The position numbers were made by a program, and so were the translations under genes. Below are positions 1-9,684 of a DNA stretch of 64,000 nt, in pieces (positions within the stretch are counted from its first letter, which is position 1; the number at the start of each line of letters is the position of its first letter). The DNA comes from Actinosynnema sp. ALI-1.44 (GTDB lineage Bacteria > Actinomycetota > Actinomycetes > Mycobacteriales > Pseudonocardiaceae): contig NZ_MTQO01000046.1 of assembly GCF_001984155.1 (NCBI RefSeq), forward strand, positions 248,001-312,000, read 5' to 3'. The notes below the pieces were generated by a model. It ran no database searches. It was not told the origin of the DNA and worked only from the letters and a program-made list of their open reading frames with translations.

Positions 1-703
1 CGCCCGCGACGACCTGCTGGTCCGCGAGAAAGCCCACACCCGCGAGGGCGACGCGATCGCCGCCGCCCGCCGACGACTGCCGATGGTGGAGTTCGACGGG
101 AAAGCGGAGGTGGTCGGTCCCGACGGCCCGGTCGCGTTCCTGGACCTGTTCCAAGGCCGCGACGAACTCGTGGTCTACAAGCACATGTGGCACGACGGCG
201 CCCCGCACCAAGGACAGTGCGAGGGGTGCACCACCGTCGCCTGGCACCTCCAGGACGCCGCCTACCTCAACGCCCGCGGCGTGTCGCTGGCCATCCTGAC
301 CACGGGCCGGTGGGACGAAGTGGCCGCGTACGTCGAGTTCATGGGCTACACCCAGCCCTGGTACTCGGTACGCGACGTGGACGGCCCCGCGGGCGGGGAC
401 ATGGGGTACGTCACCTGCTACCTGCGCGAAGGTGACCGCGTGTTCCTCACGTACTCCACCACGGGCCGCGGCAACGAAGCGGTCGCCGGATCCTTCGCCC
501 TGCTCGACATGACCCTGTACGGCCGCGGCGAGGCATGGGAGGACAAGCCCGACGGCTGGCCCGCGGGCAACCACGCCTGCTGGTACTGGCGCACCGACGC
601 GGACGGCAACTCCCACTGGGGACCCACCAGCCGTCCCGTCCCGCAGTGGACCCGCCCCGGCGTGACCGCCGAGCTGACCCTGGGCCGGCACGGCGGCCAC
701 TGA
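1..703 (+). CDS. DUF899 family thioredoxin-like protein, 5' end outside window
   Basis: Partial gene. The frame is open from the first complete codon at base 2 to a TGA at 701-703, leaving 233 visible residues. The ATG at base 83 is internal, because the residues before it (ending RRRLPMVEF) match the conserved early part of DUF899 proteins, as in the complete paralogue at 54238-54975 (RRRLPMVRV). The core resembles the family's thioredoxin-like fold: LDLFQGRDELVVYKHMW, then a cysteine pair in GQCEGCT. DUF899 proteins have no settled reaction; a redox or dithiol role is inferred from the fold only. The gene converges on the SDR gene with only 4 bp between stops. Confidence 0.88.
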   Translation, partial: ARDDLLVREKAHTREGDAIAAARRRLPMVEFDGKAEVVGPDGPVAFLDLFQGRDELVVYKHMWHDGAPHQGQCEGCTTVAWHLQDAAYLNARGVSLAILTTGRWDEVAAYVEFMGYTQPWYSVRDVDGPAGGDMGYVTCYLREGDRVFLTYSTTGRGNEAVAGSFALLDMTLYGRGEAWEDKPDGWPAGNHACWYWRTDADGNSHWGPTSRPVPQWTRPGVTAELTLGRHGGH

Positions 704-707
704 GCGG

Positions 708-1556
708 TCAGTTCGACGCGATCTGGTGACCGTCGGGGTGGTCGGTGGAGCGCGACAGCTCCGCCCAGTCGCGCAGATCCTGCTCGACCGCCGAGCGGCC
801 CGCCGCGACCAGCCGGAGCGCGTCCGAACCCAGCACCAGATGCACCGGCGGCTTGTCCGCCCCGACGACCTTCAGCACGGCCTCGGCTGCTTTGGCCGGG
901 TCGCCCAACTGGTTGCCGCTGGCCGCTTGCCTGGCCGCACGGATCGGCTCGAACAAGGCGTCGTAATCCTGGATCGAGCGGTCCGTGCGGACCATCGACC
1001 GGCCCGCCCAGTCCGTGCGGAACGAGCCGGGCTCGATGATCGTGACGTGCACGCCGAAGGAGGCGACCTCCTTCGCGACGGTCTCGAGGATGCCCTCCAC
1101 GGCGTATTTGCTGCCGCAGTAATAGGCCAACCCGGGCACTGTCATCAGCCCACCCATGGAACTGACCGCGAACACGTGTCCCGCGCGGCGCTCACGCATG
1201 TACGGCAGAACCGCCTGCACGGTCGCGGCCACCGCGAACACGTTGACGGCGAACTGCGCGCGCAACTCCGACAGCGGTGACTCCTCGAACACGCCCTCGT
1301 GGCCGTAACCGGCGTTGGCGATGAGCACGTCGATCGGCCCGACGTTCGCCTCGATGTCGGCCACGACGGAGAACACCGCGTTGTCGTCGGTGACATCCAA
1401 CTGCCGCGCGTGCGCACGTCCCGGCGCGAGCGCTTCGAACGCGGCGAGGTCGTCGGTCCGGCGGACCGTGCCGACCACGGTGTGCCCGGCGTCGAGCGCG
1501 CCGCGGGCGAACGCCCGGCCAAGACCGCTGCTGACACCGGTGATCAGAAAAAGCAT
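708..1556 (-). CDS. Short-chain dehydrogenase/reductase (SDR)
   Basis: A 282-residue classical SDR. It has the N-terminal cofactor motif TGVSSGLG (residues 6-13), the NAG motif in IANAGYG, a catalytic Ser in VSSMGG and the YxxxK catalytic pair in YYCGSKYAVEG. Length fits the family. The Arg pair after the second strand (GTVRR) suggests NADP(H), by family knowledge. The ATG at 1556 sits 2 bp after the TetR stop at 1559, so the two genes form one operon. The substrate is unknown. The open frame runs far upstream, but those residues lie antisense or in frame with TetR and do not belong to this protein. Confidence 0.92.
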   Translation of the reverse strand: MLFLITGVSSGLGRAFARGALDAGHTVVGTVRRTDDLAAFEALAPGRAHARQLDVTDDNAVFSVVADIEANVGPIDVLIANAGYGHEGVFEESPLSELRAQFAVNVFAVAATVQAVLPYMRERRAGHVFAVSSMGGLMTVPGLAYYCGSKYAVEGILETVAKEVASFGVHVTIIEPGSFRTDWAGRSMVRTDRSIQDYDALFEPIRAARQAASGNQLGDPAKAAEAVLKVVGADKPPVHLVLGSDALRLVAAGRSAVEQDLRDWAELSRSTDHPDGHQIASN

Positions 1557-1558
1557 GG

Positions 1559-2152
1559 CTACTCTCCAGACAGGACGCGGCACCAGATCTCGACCAGGGT
1601 CTCGGTCGTCTGCTCCAGGCCGCCGGGTCGGGTCGACGCGCGGTAGAAGGCGCGTTCGGTCATCCAGCACAGGGCCTCGGCGAGCGCGGCCGCGCCGGTG
1701 GGACCGTCCACATCGGGCAGTCCGGCCGCGGCAAGGACGCGAGCCATGACCGTGGTGTTGTTGGCGATCGTGGCGTGCCACAAGGCGGCGATCTCGGGCA
1801 CCTCGGGACCGAACTCGACAGCCGCCCGCATCACGGTCCCGTGTTCGCGCCACGCGCGGGCCGTGTTCAGCACGGCCCGGCGGACGATGTCGCGCCCCGG
1901 CGAGTCGAGCCCGGTGGCCTGTTCGTCCATGTGCAACTGGGCGACGGTGCGCGCCACCAGTGCCGCGAGCACTTCCTGCTTGGACCCGAAGTAGAAGTAC
2001 AGCGAGCCACGCGAGATACCCGCGCCCTTGGCGATCGACTCGACGGTCATCGGCTCGGCGCGTTCCCGTTCCAGCAACGCCTCCGCGGCGTCCAGGATCG
2101 CCTGTTCCCGCTGGTCGCCCTTGCTCGGTGCCGCACGACGCTTCGCTGCCAC
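1559..2152 (-). CDS. TetR/AcrR family transcriptional regulator
   Basis: A one-domain TetR repressor of about 197 residues. The N-terminal HTH is intact (ILDAAEALLERE, then SIAKGAGISRGSLYFYFGSKQEVLAAL). The C-terminal helical ligand domain includes WHATIANNTTVMARVLAAAGL. Two GTG starts are possible: 2170 and 2152. I prefer 2152 because the first lies inside an inverted repeat that looks like the operator, and a GGTGG run precedes the second. The gene leads a two-gene unit with the SDR downstream, so it probably represses itself and the SDR. An EamA exporter follows upstream on the same strand. Confidence 0.9.
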   Translation of the reverse strand: MAAKRRAAPSKGDQREQAILDAAEALLERERAEPMTVESIAKGAGISRGSLYFYFGSKQEVLAALVARTVAQLHMDEQATGLDSPGRDIVRRAVLNTARAWREHGTVMRAAVEFGPEVPEIAALWHATIANNTTVMARVLAAAGLPDVDGPTGAAALAEALCWMTERAFYRASTRPGGLEQTTETLVEIWCRVLSGE

Positions 2153-2166
2153 CCCACCACCCTGAC

Positions 2167-2209
2167 ACACCGCAGAGAAAAATCTGCACGGTGTCGAAAA
2201 ATTTCTGCG
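2167..2209. promoter_or_regulatory. Inverted repeat, candidate TetR autoregulatory operator
   Basis: The arm ACACCGCAGA (2167-2176) is mirrored by TCTG and CGGTGT (2183-2194) with a 2-base bulge, around a GAAAAA centre. A second copy of the GCAGA plus T-run motif lies beside it, ending in TCTGCG at 2204-2209, giving tandem half-sites. It is AT-rich and placed immediately upstream of tetR, the position expected for autoregulation. Binding is inferred. Confidence 0.5.
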
Positions 2210-2221
2210 TGACGTAGACCA

Positions 2222-3145
2222 TCATCGACGAGACCGCCCGCCGCGACGGCTCAGCGCCACGCCACCGAGCGCGATCAGGCCGCCGGCCAGCGCCACCAGG
2301 TGGATGCTCTCGTCGAGCACGACCCAGCCGATGCCGATCGACAGGAACGGCACCAGGAACAGCGTGTTGGTCACGGTGGCGACCGGCAGCCTGGCCTGCG
2401 CGTACGCCCATGTGGCGTAGCCGACCGCGCTCGGCCCGATCCCCAGGAAGACCACGGCCGCGATGGAACCGCCGGACGCGGCAGGCAGATCGGCGAGCAG
2501 GCCGGGCAGGGTCGGCGCCATCACCAGCGCGCCCACCCAGGTCGCGTAACACGTCACCTCGAACCCGCTGTAGTGGGCCAGTAGCGGTTTCTGCACCACG
2601 AAGTACGTCGACTGCGCCAACGCCGCCGCCAGTACCAGCAACGCGTCCGCGCTCGGCCGCAGGCTCGCGCCCTGCGCGAACGTGATCGTGACCGCGCCGA
2701 CGAACCCGAGCGCGATGCCGATCCACCCGCGGCGGCCGATCCGCTCCGACAACAGCACGAAAGCCAGCACCGCGGCGAAAATCGGGCCCGTGTTGACGAG
2801 CATGCTCGCCGTCCCGGCGGGCACCGTGCGTTCTCCCGCGTTCAACAGCACCTGGTATCCGGCCATCCCCGCCAGGCCACACCCCACGATCCGCACGAGG
2901 TGCGCCCGTGACGGTATCCGCACGCCCAGGAACGGCGCGGCGATCGCCATCAGCGTGGACGCCACCATCAACCGTCCCAGCGACAAGCCGCTGACGCTGA
3001 ACCCCGGCAACGCGACCCGGATCGCGACAAACGCACACGCGAACATCACCAACGCGATAGTCACGGCGACGGCGGCACGCGGCCCGAACCGGGTGTTCGG
3101 AAGCAGTTCTACCGGGGAAACGATAGCGCTATCTTTGACTCTCAC
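2222..3145 (-). CDS. EamA/DMT family transporter
   Basis: A protein of about 307 residues with ten hydrophobic segments in two repeats of five, the usual EamA (DUF6) architecture. An example is the segment ending FACAFVAIRVALPG and its second-half counterpart around STYFVVQKPLLAHYSG. Family members export metabolites, amino acids or drugs across the cytoplasmic membrane. The open frame continues to 3445, but a GTG at 3145 gives a normal family length with about 20 residues before the first membrane helix. Its stop is about 50 bp from the tetR operator, on the same strand. The substrate is not predictable. Confidence 0.86.
   Translation of the reverse strand: MRVKDSAIVSPVELLPNTRFGPRAAVAVTIALVMFACAFVAIRVALPGFSVSGLSLGRLMVASTLMAIAAPFLGVRIPSRAHLVRIVGCGLAGMAGYQVLLNAGERTVPAGTASMLVNTGPIFAAVLAFVLLSERIGRRGWIGIALGFVGAVTITFAQGASLRPSADALLVLAAALAQSTYFVVQKPLLAHYSGFEVTCYATWVGALVMAPTLPGLLADLPAASGGSIAAVVFLGIGPSAVGYATWAYAQARLPVATVTNTLFLVPFLSIGIGWVVLDESIHLVALAGGLIALGGVALSRRGGRSRR
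3122..3133. promoter_or_regulatory. 12-bp perfect palindrome at the EamA start
   Basis: GATAGCGCTATC is a perfect 12-bp palindrome 10 bp inside the proposed EamA start. Its position could mean an operator overlapping the start region, or that the real start is further downstream. No second copy was noticed nearby. Confidence 0.3.
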
Positions 3146-3269
3146 GTTCCAGAGTAGCACTACGATCGCCGGTCGGGATCCGCTGGCGCGACAGCGACAC
3201 CGAGAACCGACAACCCCGCGCCCGGAACGTCGATAGCCTGCGCGCCCGGATTGCGGGAGTGTCGAAATG

Positions 3270-3695
3270 TCAGGCGGGGGTGAGCACGACGATGGGGATG
3301 GGCCGGGTCGTGCGCTGCTGGTAGGTCGAGTAGCGGCCCCGGTTGTTGCTGTCGCAGCGGGCGAACAGTGCCGCATAGCGGGAATCGCCCGGGCCGACCA
3401 CCTCCGCGTGGACCGCTCGCCGGTCACGCCCCACCTGGATCTCACAGTCGGCGTTGGCGCGGATGTTGTGCAGCCACGCCGGAGCCTTGGGTCCGCCGCC
3501 GTTGGACGCCACCACGAGATACGCCTCGCCGTCGCGGGCGTAGACGAGCGCGCTGGTGCGCTGCTGACCGGTGCGGCGACCGACCGTGCGCAGCAGCAGG
3601 GTCGGTGTGCCCAGGAGCTTGTGCCCCAGCCGCCCGTCGGTGCGCTCGTAGATCCGGTGGTGGGCGCGGATCACCGCCTGCTGGATGTCGACCAT
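3270..3695 (-). CDS. Nitroreductase/deazaflavin (Ddn-type) family protein
   Basis: A protein of about 141 residues of the split beta-barrel Ddn family, typical of mycobacteria and other F420 users. Visible family features are LLRTVGRRTGQQRTSALVYARDGEAYLVVASNGG, then PAWLHNIRAN and the C-terminal RYSTYQQRTTRPIPIVVL. The start ATG at 3695 gives MVDIQQ, and the upstream residues of the longer frame are not family-like. These enzymes reduce diverse substrates with F420H2 (family knowledge); the substrate here is unknown. A second member lies at 57049-57468. Confidence 0.88.
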   Translation of the reverse strand: MVDIQQAVIRAHHRIYERTDGRLGHKLLGTPTLLLRTVGRRTGQQRTSALVYARDGEAYLVVASNGGGPKAPAWLHNIRANADCEIQVGRDRRAVHAEVVGPGDSRYAALFARCDSNNRGRYSTYQQRTTRPIPIVVLTPA

Positions 3696-3714
3696 GCGCC
3701 GAATGTAGTCACCT

Positions 3715-4602
3715 TCACCATCGAACAGCGGTGAAGTCGATCGGCCGGGGCCGCAGGGTGGCGACACGGGCGGCCAGGCGCCGCCACCGCTGGTCCATGT
3801 CCGCGGCGTCGAGCCGCATCCGGTCGCCGTGACCGGGCAACAGCCATTCGAACCGCAACCGGCCCACCGAGGCGGCCAGTGACTCGGCGAGGACCTCCAC
3901 GGAGTACCAGGTGACCGTCTCGGCGACCTCCAGATCGCCGAGCTCCCGCGACCAGTACACGCTGTCGCCTGTGAAGCAGTACCGCTCGTCCACGAGGAAC
4001 AGCACGCTGCCCTGGGTGTGCCCGGGCAACGGGTAGGCGATCACGCCGTCGGCGACGGTGACCGGTTCGACGCCGCGGATCACCTGGTCGGCGTCGGGTG
4101 ACGCGTCGAGGTCGCCTTCGTGGATCCACAACCGGGCGCCGAACCGATCGGCGTAACGCCTGCCGTGCGCGGCGTGGTCCCGGTGTGTCAGCAGGACGTC
4201 GGTCACCGCGCCGAGCCGCTCGTACCGGGCCGCGAGCGGCTCACTCCAGCGCGGCGTGTCGATCATCATGTTCCCGCCCGGACGGACCAGCAGGTACGAG
4301 TTGGCGCCCGCGGTCTGCGACGAGTTGTGTCCACACAGGAACACCGGGCCCTCGATGCGCATCGGGTACGGGTCGAGCGCCGGTTCCAACGGCGCGTCGG
4401 CGCGTCGGATCGACCGGGTGTGGCAGGCGTACGCGGCGGCGTGCAGCAACAGGTCCTCGGCCGCGTTGCGAGGCTGGTGCAGGATCACTGACTTGCCGTC
4501 GGCCTCGCCGATCAGGCCGGGCGCGAGCTGTCGTGCGACGTCGCAGTTCGTGCACCGGTCATCGACCGACCATTCGGTGTCAGCGGACGTGTTCGGGCGC
4601 AT
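3715..4602 (-). CDS. Ferredoxin-like/metallo-beta-lactamase fusion protein
   Basis: A 295-residue fusion. The N-terminal part (about residues 15-70) resembles a single-cluster ferredoxin: CTNCDVARQLAP followed later by AYACHTRSI. The third cysteine of the usual CxxCxxC is an Ala here and the usual CP is CH, so the cluster may be 3Fe-4S, altered or lost. The C-terminal part is an MBL fold with LTHRDHAAH, the downstream metal histidine in PLPGHTQGS and FTGDSVYW. The start ATG 4602 has a good AAAGGAG site 8 bases upstream. Known relatives are putative hydrolases or oxidoreductases with an electron-transfer module. The substrate is unknown. Confidence 0.85.
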   Translation of the reverse strand: MRPNTSADTEWSVDDRCTNCDVARQLAPGLIGEADGKSVILHQPRNAAEDLLLHAAAYACHTRSIRRADAPLEPALDPYPMRIEGPVFLCGHNSSQTAGANSYLLVRPGGNMMIDTPRWSEPLAARYERLGAVTDVLLTHRDHAAHGRRYADRFGARLWIHEGDLDASPDADQVIRGVEPVTVADGVIAYPLPGHTQGSVLFLVDERYCFTGDSVYWSRELGDLEVAETVTWYSVEVLAESLAASVGRLRFEWLLPGHGDRMRLDAADMDQRWRRLAARVATLRPRPIDFTAVRW

Positions 4603-4802
4603 GGGTGTGCACTCCTTTCGGGACCATCTCCAGGAGTACACGACCGGTGCGCTGATGTTCAGTCTTGTGCGTGTCCGGCAGATCTGTTCTCACACCACGG
4701 GATTCGGTTGTCCAAAATGGACTACGGCCCGACTGGGGTCGTGACCCCCAAAGCAGACTCGATGCAAAGGTGCAATGAGTTCACTGTGGGTACGGTGTGC
4801 GG

Positions 4803-5336
4803 ATGGACAAGGCACCGCAGGTCGGCCGTCGCGAACGCAAGAAGGCGGCCACCCGGCAGGCGATCGCCGACGCGGCCGACGTGGCCACCACGACCCTGTT
4901 CAAGCACTTCCCCGGCAAGGAAGCGCTGGTCTTCGACCAGGAGGACGGCCGCGAAGCGCGGCTGCTCGCCGCCGTACGCGAACGCCCCGCCGGTCAGAGC
5001 ATCGTCGACGCGCTGCGCGAGCACGTCCTCGCGGGCTGGATCCAGGACGCGGCCGACCCCCGCATGCCGGAGTTCAACGAGCTCATCGAATCCACCCGGG
5101 CGCTCCTCGAGTACTCCGAACGCCTGTGGACACGGCACACCACGGCCCTCAGCGCGGCCATCGCCGACGACGTCGGAGTGGCCCACGACAACCCCACGTG
5201 CCGCGCCCTCGCCCGTTTCGTCCTGGAAATACCGGCGCTCACCCGCGGCCAGCACGACCCCCGGCAGGCCACCGAGGAGATGTTCGACATCCTCACCCGC
5301 GGCTGGCGCCCGCCAGCAGGCCCGGGTCCGCTGTAG
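4803..5336 (+). CDS. TetR-like regulator with a shortened DNA-binding domain
   Basis: A 177-residue TetR-type protein. It begins normally (GRRERKKAATRQAIADAA) but jumps directly to DVATTTLFKHFPGKEALVF. In homologues about 20-25 residues stand between, carrying the end of helix 1, helix 2 and the start of the recognition HTH. IADAA is the motif found at both ends of that missing block in relatives, so an in-frame deletion between short repeats is the likely cause. The ligand domain appears complete (FNELIESTRALLEYSERLWTRHT and beyond). DNA binding is probably impaired; it could act as a dominant-negative partner or be a pseudogene. Confidence 0.75.
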   Translation: MDKAPQVGRRERKKAATRQAIADAADVATTTLFKHFPGKEALVFDQEDGREARLLAAVRERPAGQSIVDALREHVLAGWIQDAADPRMPEFNELIESTRALLEYSERLWTRHTTALSAAIADDVGVAHDNPTCRALARFVLEIPALTRGQHDPRQATEEMFDILTRGWRPPAGPGPL

Positions 5337-5373
5337 CCCCCGACGACGGCAGCCACAGCGGACCGGATGCGGT

Positions 5374-5943
5374 CTACGACTCGCCGCTGATCCTGGCCGA
5401 GCCGATCGACGCCGCGGCGATCGCCCGCGCGGCCGTCTGGGTCGACGAACTGGAGCTCAGACTGGTCAGCGACGCCTGGTTGAGCGCGTGCACCACGAAC
5501 TCGTAGGTGTTCACCGTCGACGGCGAGCACGGACCCTGGTAGCCGTAGAGGCTGGCGCTGCCCCGGTAGTAGACCTGCCTGGCCCCGGCGGGAACCGCGG
5601 GCTTGTAGACGTGCTGGACGTTCTGGGGCAACGAGGTCGCGCTCACCGGGATGTCGTAGATGACCCAGTGGATGAGGTTGGCGTTGTCGAGATCGCGCAT
5701 GACGATCGCGTAGCTCTTGGCCGCGGCCGGAGCGCCCGACCAGGCCAGAGGCGGTGACTCGTTCTTCTTGGCGGGATCACCGCCGCCCCCGCTGGTGCAC
5801 TCGTGCACCTTGGGGATGACACCGCCGTTGGCGAACGCGGTACTGGACAACGAGAACGCGTTCCGGCTGGTCGACGCGGCGACGGGTGAGACGCTGACGA
5901 GCAGGGCGACGAGGGCGTACAGCACAATCTTCGTGCTTCTCAC
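5374..5943 (-). CDS. Secreted YbhB/YbcL (PEBP-like) protein
   Basis: A 189-residue protein of the phosphatidylethanolamine-binding/Raf-kinase-inhibitor-like family. It starts at GTG 5943 with a GGGAG site 7 bases upstream. The N-terminus is a classical signal peptide (basic start, hydrophobic LYALVALLVSVS, cleavage near VAA-S), so it is exported. The PEBP core is visible: ESPPLAWSGAP, VMRDLD, HWVIYDIP and YGYQGPCSP. Bacterial members bind small anionic or lipid-like ligands and have no established reaction. It converges on the TetR-like gene. Confidence 0.9.
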   Translation of the reverse strand: MRSTKIVLYALVALLVSVSPVAASTSRNAFSLSSTAFANGGVIPKVHECTSGGGGDPAKKNESPPLAWSGAPAAAKSYAIVMRDLDNANLIHWVIYDIPVSATSLPQNVQHVYKPAVPAGARQVYYRGSASLYGYQGPCSPSTVNTYEFVVHALNQASLTSLSSSSSTQTAARAIAAASIGSARISGES

Positions 5944-6118
5944 TTCAGACACTCCCGAGGATGCGTTGGCCCGTCCGTGGGGTGCAGGTGTGCCATCCCA
6001 GCGTATGCGTCCAGGAAGCCTCGGGCTCACAACACTGTTCGATCCAAACGACGTATGCCCCGTGCCTCACGGGGCTGGGACGCGTTTAGTGAGCGGTTCA
6101 CCGAGTCGGACCACGGCG

Positions 6119-6325
6119 TCATCCGGCCCGGTAGGCCCGCAGAAACGCCCGCACGCCCGCGACGATGAGCGGCCGGACACGACTGTCCTCGGCGGCGTTC
6201 GCGGATCCGAGCCTGCTGATGGTGACCCCGAAGGTCGGCGCGAGGAAGTGGTCGGCGGCGAGACGCGCGTCGGCGACGTCGAGCAGCCCAGCACCGGCGA
6301 GGGCGGCGAAACGTTGCCCCAATGC
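6119..6325 (-). pseudogene. C-terminal remnant of a TetR-family regulator
   Basis: The reverse strand encodes a TetR-like tail (EALGQRFAALAGAGLL, RLAADHFLAP and a C-terminal VRAFLRAYRAG) ending at a stop at 6119. The residues before it, in the same frame up to 6544, have no TetR character, and no HTH is present. The remnant lies just upstream of the rox-like gene on the opposite strand, where a divergent repressor would sit. It is best read as a former local regulator that lost its N-terminal two thirds. Confidence 0.6.
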
Positions 6326-6444
6326 CTCCTGAGGCGCCCACTCGGCGCTCACGCTGCCGGGCTGAGCCGGAAAACCGGTGGGCGGGGCCGCATCGGGCTG
6401 GTAGCCTGCAGCCGACCGTGACACCGCCCGAGGAGGTGAGACCC

Positions 6445-6498
6445 ATGAACGCAGTATCGACGTGGGTGCTCCCCTGCCGGTCACGGTCGGGCGATTGA
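6445..6498 (+). CDS. 17-codon leader ORF upstream of the rox-like gene
   Basis: Short ORF MNAVSTWVLPCRSRSGD with an excellent AGGAGG ribosome site at 6431-6436, 8 bases before the ATG. It ends in TGA at 6496-6498, four bases before a hairpin that occludes the start of the monooxygenase gene. The strength of the site and the placement argue for real translation as a regulatory leader peptide and not for a functional protein. It is too short for standard gene callers. Confidence 0.6.
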   Translation: MNAVSTWVLPCRSRSGD

Positions 6499-7989
<1,491 letters not shown>

Positions 7990-8022
7990 TCCGAGTCGTG
8001 AGATGGTGCTCTGTTGGATCAC

Positions 8023-9255
8023 CTATCCGAGTTGGTTGCGGCGGCGTGTCAGGGAGGCGGTCTCGGCTGTGTTGCCCGCCAGTTCGATGGCTTTGTCGTA
8101 GGCCGCGCGTGAGTCCTGGCTTCGGCGCAACCGGCGCAACAGGTCGGCGCGGGTGGCGTGGTAGGCGTGATACCCGGCCAACGCCCCCTCAAGACGGTCG
8201 ACGGCCGCCAGCGCCACCTCCGGGCCGTCGAGTTCGGCGACGGCGACGGCGCGGTTGAGGGCGACGACGGGTGAGGGGTCGATGCGAACGAGTTGGTTGT
8301 AGAGGGCGAGAATCTGGGACCAGTCGGTGTCGCGGATGTCGCGGGCGGAGGTGTGCACGGCGTTGATCGCGGCGAGGATCTGGTAGCGGCCCGGGGCGAC
8401 CCCGGCGGCGAGGCGTTCGCGGACGAGCCGGTGTCCTTCGGCGATCAGTTCGGTGTTCCAGACGCCTCGGTCTTGTTCGTCGAGGGCGACGAGTTCGCCG
8501 CCGGCTGACACCCGGGCGGGGCGGCGGGCGTCGATGAGGAGCATCAGCGCCAGCAGGCCGGTCACCTCGCCGTCGTCGGGCAGCAGGGCGCGGATCAGGC
8601 GCGTGAGCCGGATCGCCTCGGCGGTCAGGTCGTGGCGAACGGGATCGGTGTCGGGGCCGGTGGCCAGGTAGCCCTCGTTGAACACGAGGAACAGGACGGC
8701 GAGCACGCCGGTGACCCGGACCGGGAGGTCCTCTGTGGACGGCATCCGGTAGGGGATGCGAGTGGCTTTGATCTTGGCCTTCGCGCGGGTGATCCGCTGC
8801 CCGATGGCGCTTTCGGTCGCCAGGAAGGCACGGGCGATCTCGGGCACGGTCAGGCCGCCGACCATGCGCAGCGTCAACGCCACGCGGGCTTCCATCGCCA
8901 GCGCCGGGTGACAGCACGTGAAGAGCAGCCGGAGCCGGTCGTCGTCGATGGCGCCGAGAGGCTCCGGCGGGTCGTCGTCGTACACCATCTGAGCCTCCTT
9001 GTGCTTGTCGTCGCGTTTGTTCTCGCGGCGGATCCGGTCGATGGCCTTGTGGTTGGCGGTGGTGGTCAGCCACGCGCCCGGGTTGGGCGGTACGCCGTCG
9101 GTCGGCCACCGTTCGACGGCGGTCGCGAACGCCTCGGCTGCCGCGTCCTCGGCGATGTCGAGGTCACCGAACCGCCGGGCCAGGGCGGCCACCACCCGGG
9201 CCCACTCCTCGCGGTGGGCCCGGGTGACCGCCTCACGAACGTCGATCACGCTCAT
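8023..9255 (-). CDS. ECF42-like RNA polymerase sigma factor with C-terminal extension
   Basis: A sigma factor of about 410 residues. Region 2 is seen in RRFGDLDIAEDAAAEAFATAVERWP with NPGAWLTTTANHKAIDRIRRE. Region 4 contains LTVPEIARAFLATESAIGQRITRAKAKIK. The following 200 residues form a helical, TPR-like extension (LLFTCCHPAL, FNEGYLATG, VALNRAVAVAELDGPE) characteristic of ECF42. In that group the extension acts in place of a classical anti-sigma factor. The ATG at 9255 overlaps the stop of the DGPF gene by ATGA, so the two are translationally coupled, the standard ECF42 arrangement. Confidence 0.92.
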   Translation of the reverse strand: MSVIDVREAVTRAHREEWARVVAALARRFGDLDIAEDAAAEAFATAVERWPTDGVPPNPGAWLTTTANHKAIDRIRRENKRDDKHKEAQMVYDDDPPEPLGAIDDDRLRLLFTCCHPALAMEARVALTLRMVGGLTVPEIARAFLATESAIGQRITRAKAKIKATRIPYRMPSTEDLPVRVTGVLAVLFLVFNEGYLATGPDTDPVRHDLTAEAIRLTRLIRALLPDDGEVTGLLALMLLIDARRPARVSAGGELVALDEQDRGVWNTELIAEGHRLVRERLAAGVAPGRYQILAAINAVHTSARDIRDTDWSQILALYNQLVRIDPSPVVALNRAVAVAELDGPEVALAAVDRLEGALAGYHAYHATRADLLRRLRRSQDSRAAYDKAIELAGNTAETASLTRRRNQLG

Positions 9256-9581
9256 CCGGCCAGGAACGGCCGCACCTCGATCTTGCGGTCGCAGACCTTC
9301 GACGCCTCGGTGGCGAGCCTGAGCGCCACGTCCAGGTCGGGGGCCTCCCACACCCAGACGCCCGCGAGGTACTCCTTCGACTCCACGAAAGGCCCGTCGC
9401 TGACGATCACCTGCTCGCCCCGGTTGTCGATGACCGTGGCCGCGTCGGTGTCGGCGAGTCCGCCCGCGAAAACCCAGTAGCCCTCGGCGATCAGCCGTTC
9501 GTTGAACGCGCTGATGGCGGGCTGCCTGTCCGTGCTGCCGGGATTGCTCTTGTCGTCGATCACGGAAACCAGATACTGCAT
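9252..9581 (-). CDS. YCII-related DGPF domain protein
   Basis: A 109-residue protein with the family-defining SDGPFVESKEYLAGVWVWEA segment shortened here to its DGPF core, preceded by AGGLADTDAATV. It starts at ATG 9581 with an AGGAG site inside a small hairpin (GGAGAT mirrored by ATCTCC). DGPF proteins are the conserved partners of ECF42 sigma factors; their reaction is not known. The stop overlaps the sigma start by 4 bases, so this gene is transcribed first and the sigma factor second. Confidence 0.9.
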   Translation of the reverse strand: MQYLVSVIDDKSNPGSTDRQPAISAFNERLIAEGYWVFAGGLADTDAATVIDNRGEQVIVSDGPFVESKEYLAGVWVWEAPDLDVALRLATEASKVCDRKIEVRPFLAG

Positions 9582-9684
9582 CTGGAGATCATCTCCTGTG
9601 GTGTCAACCGGTGGGGTTCTCACCCTTGCTACGAACACCACCGACCCGATCCGACACGTCTGTGCAGATTTTCTCGCCGGCCGG

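Noticed and set aside
708-3038. A 776-codon open frame on the minus strand
   Set aside because: Only its last 282 codons (708-1556) read as a protein family (SDR). The upstream part is antisense or out-of-frame to TetR and EamA genes.
6330-6430. A rifamycin-associated palindromic promoter element upstream of rox
   Set aside because: I looked for a GGGGCTTGC-type inverted repeat near the gene and saw none.
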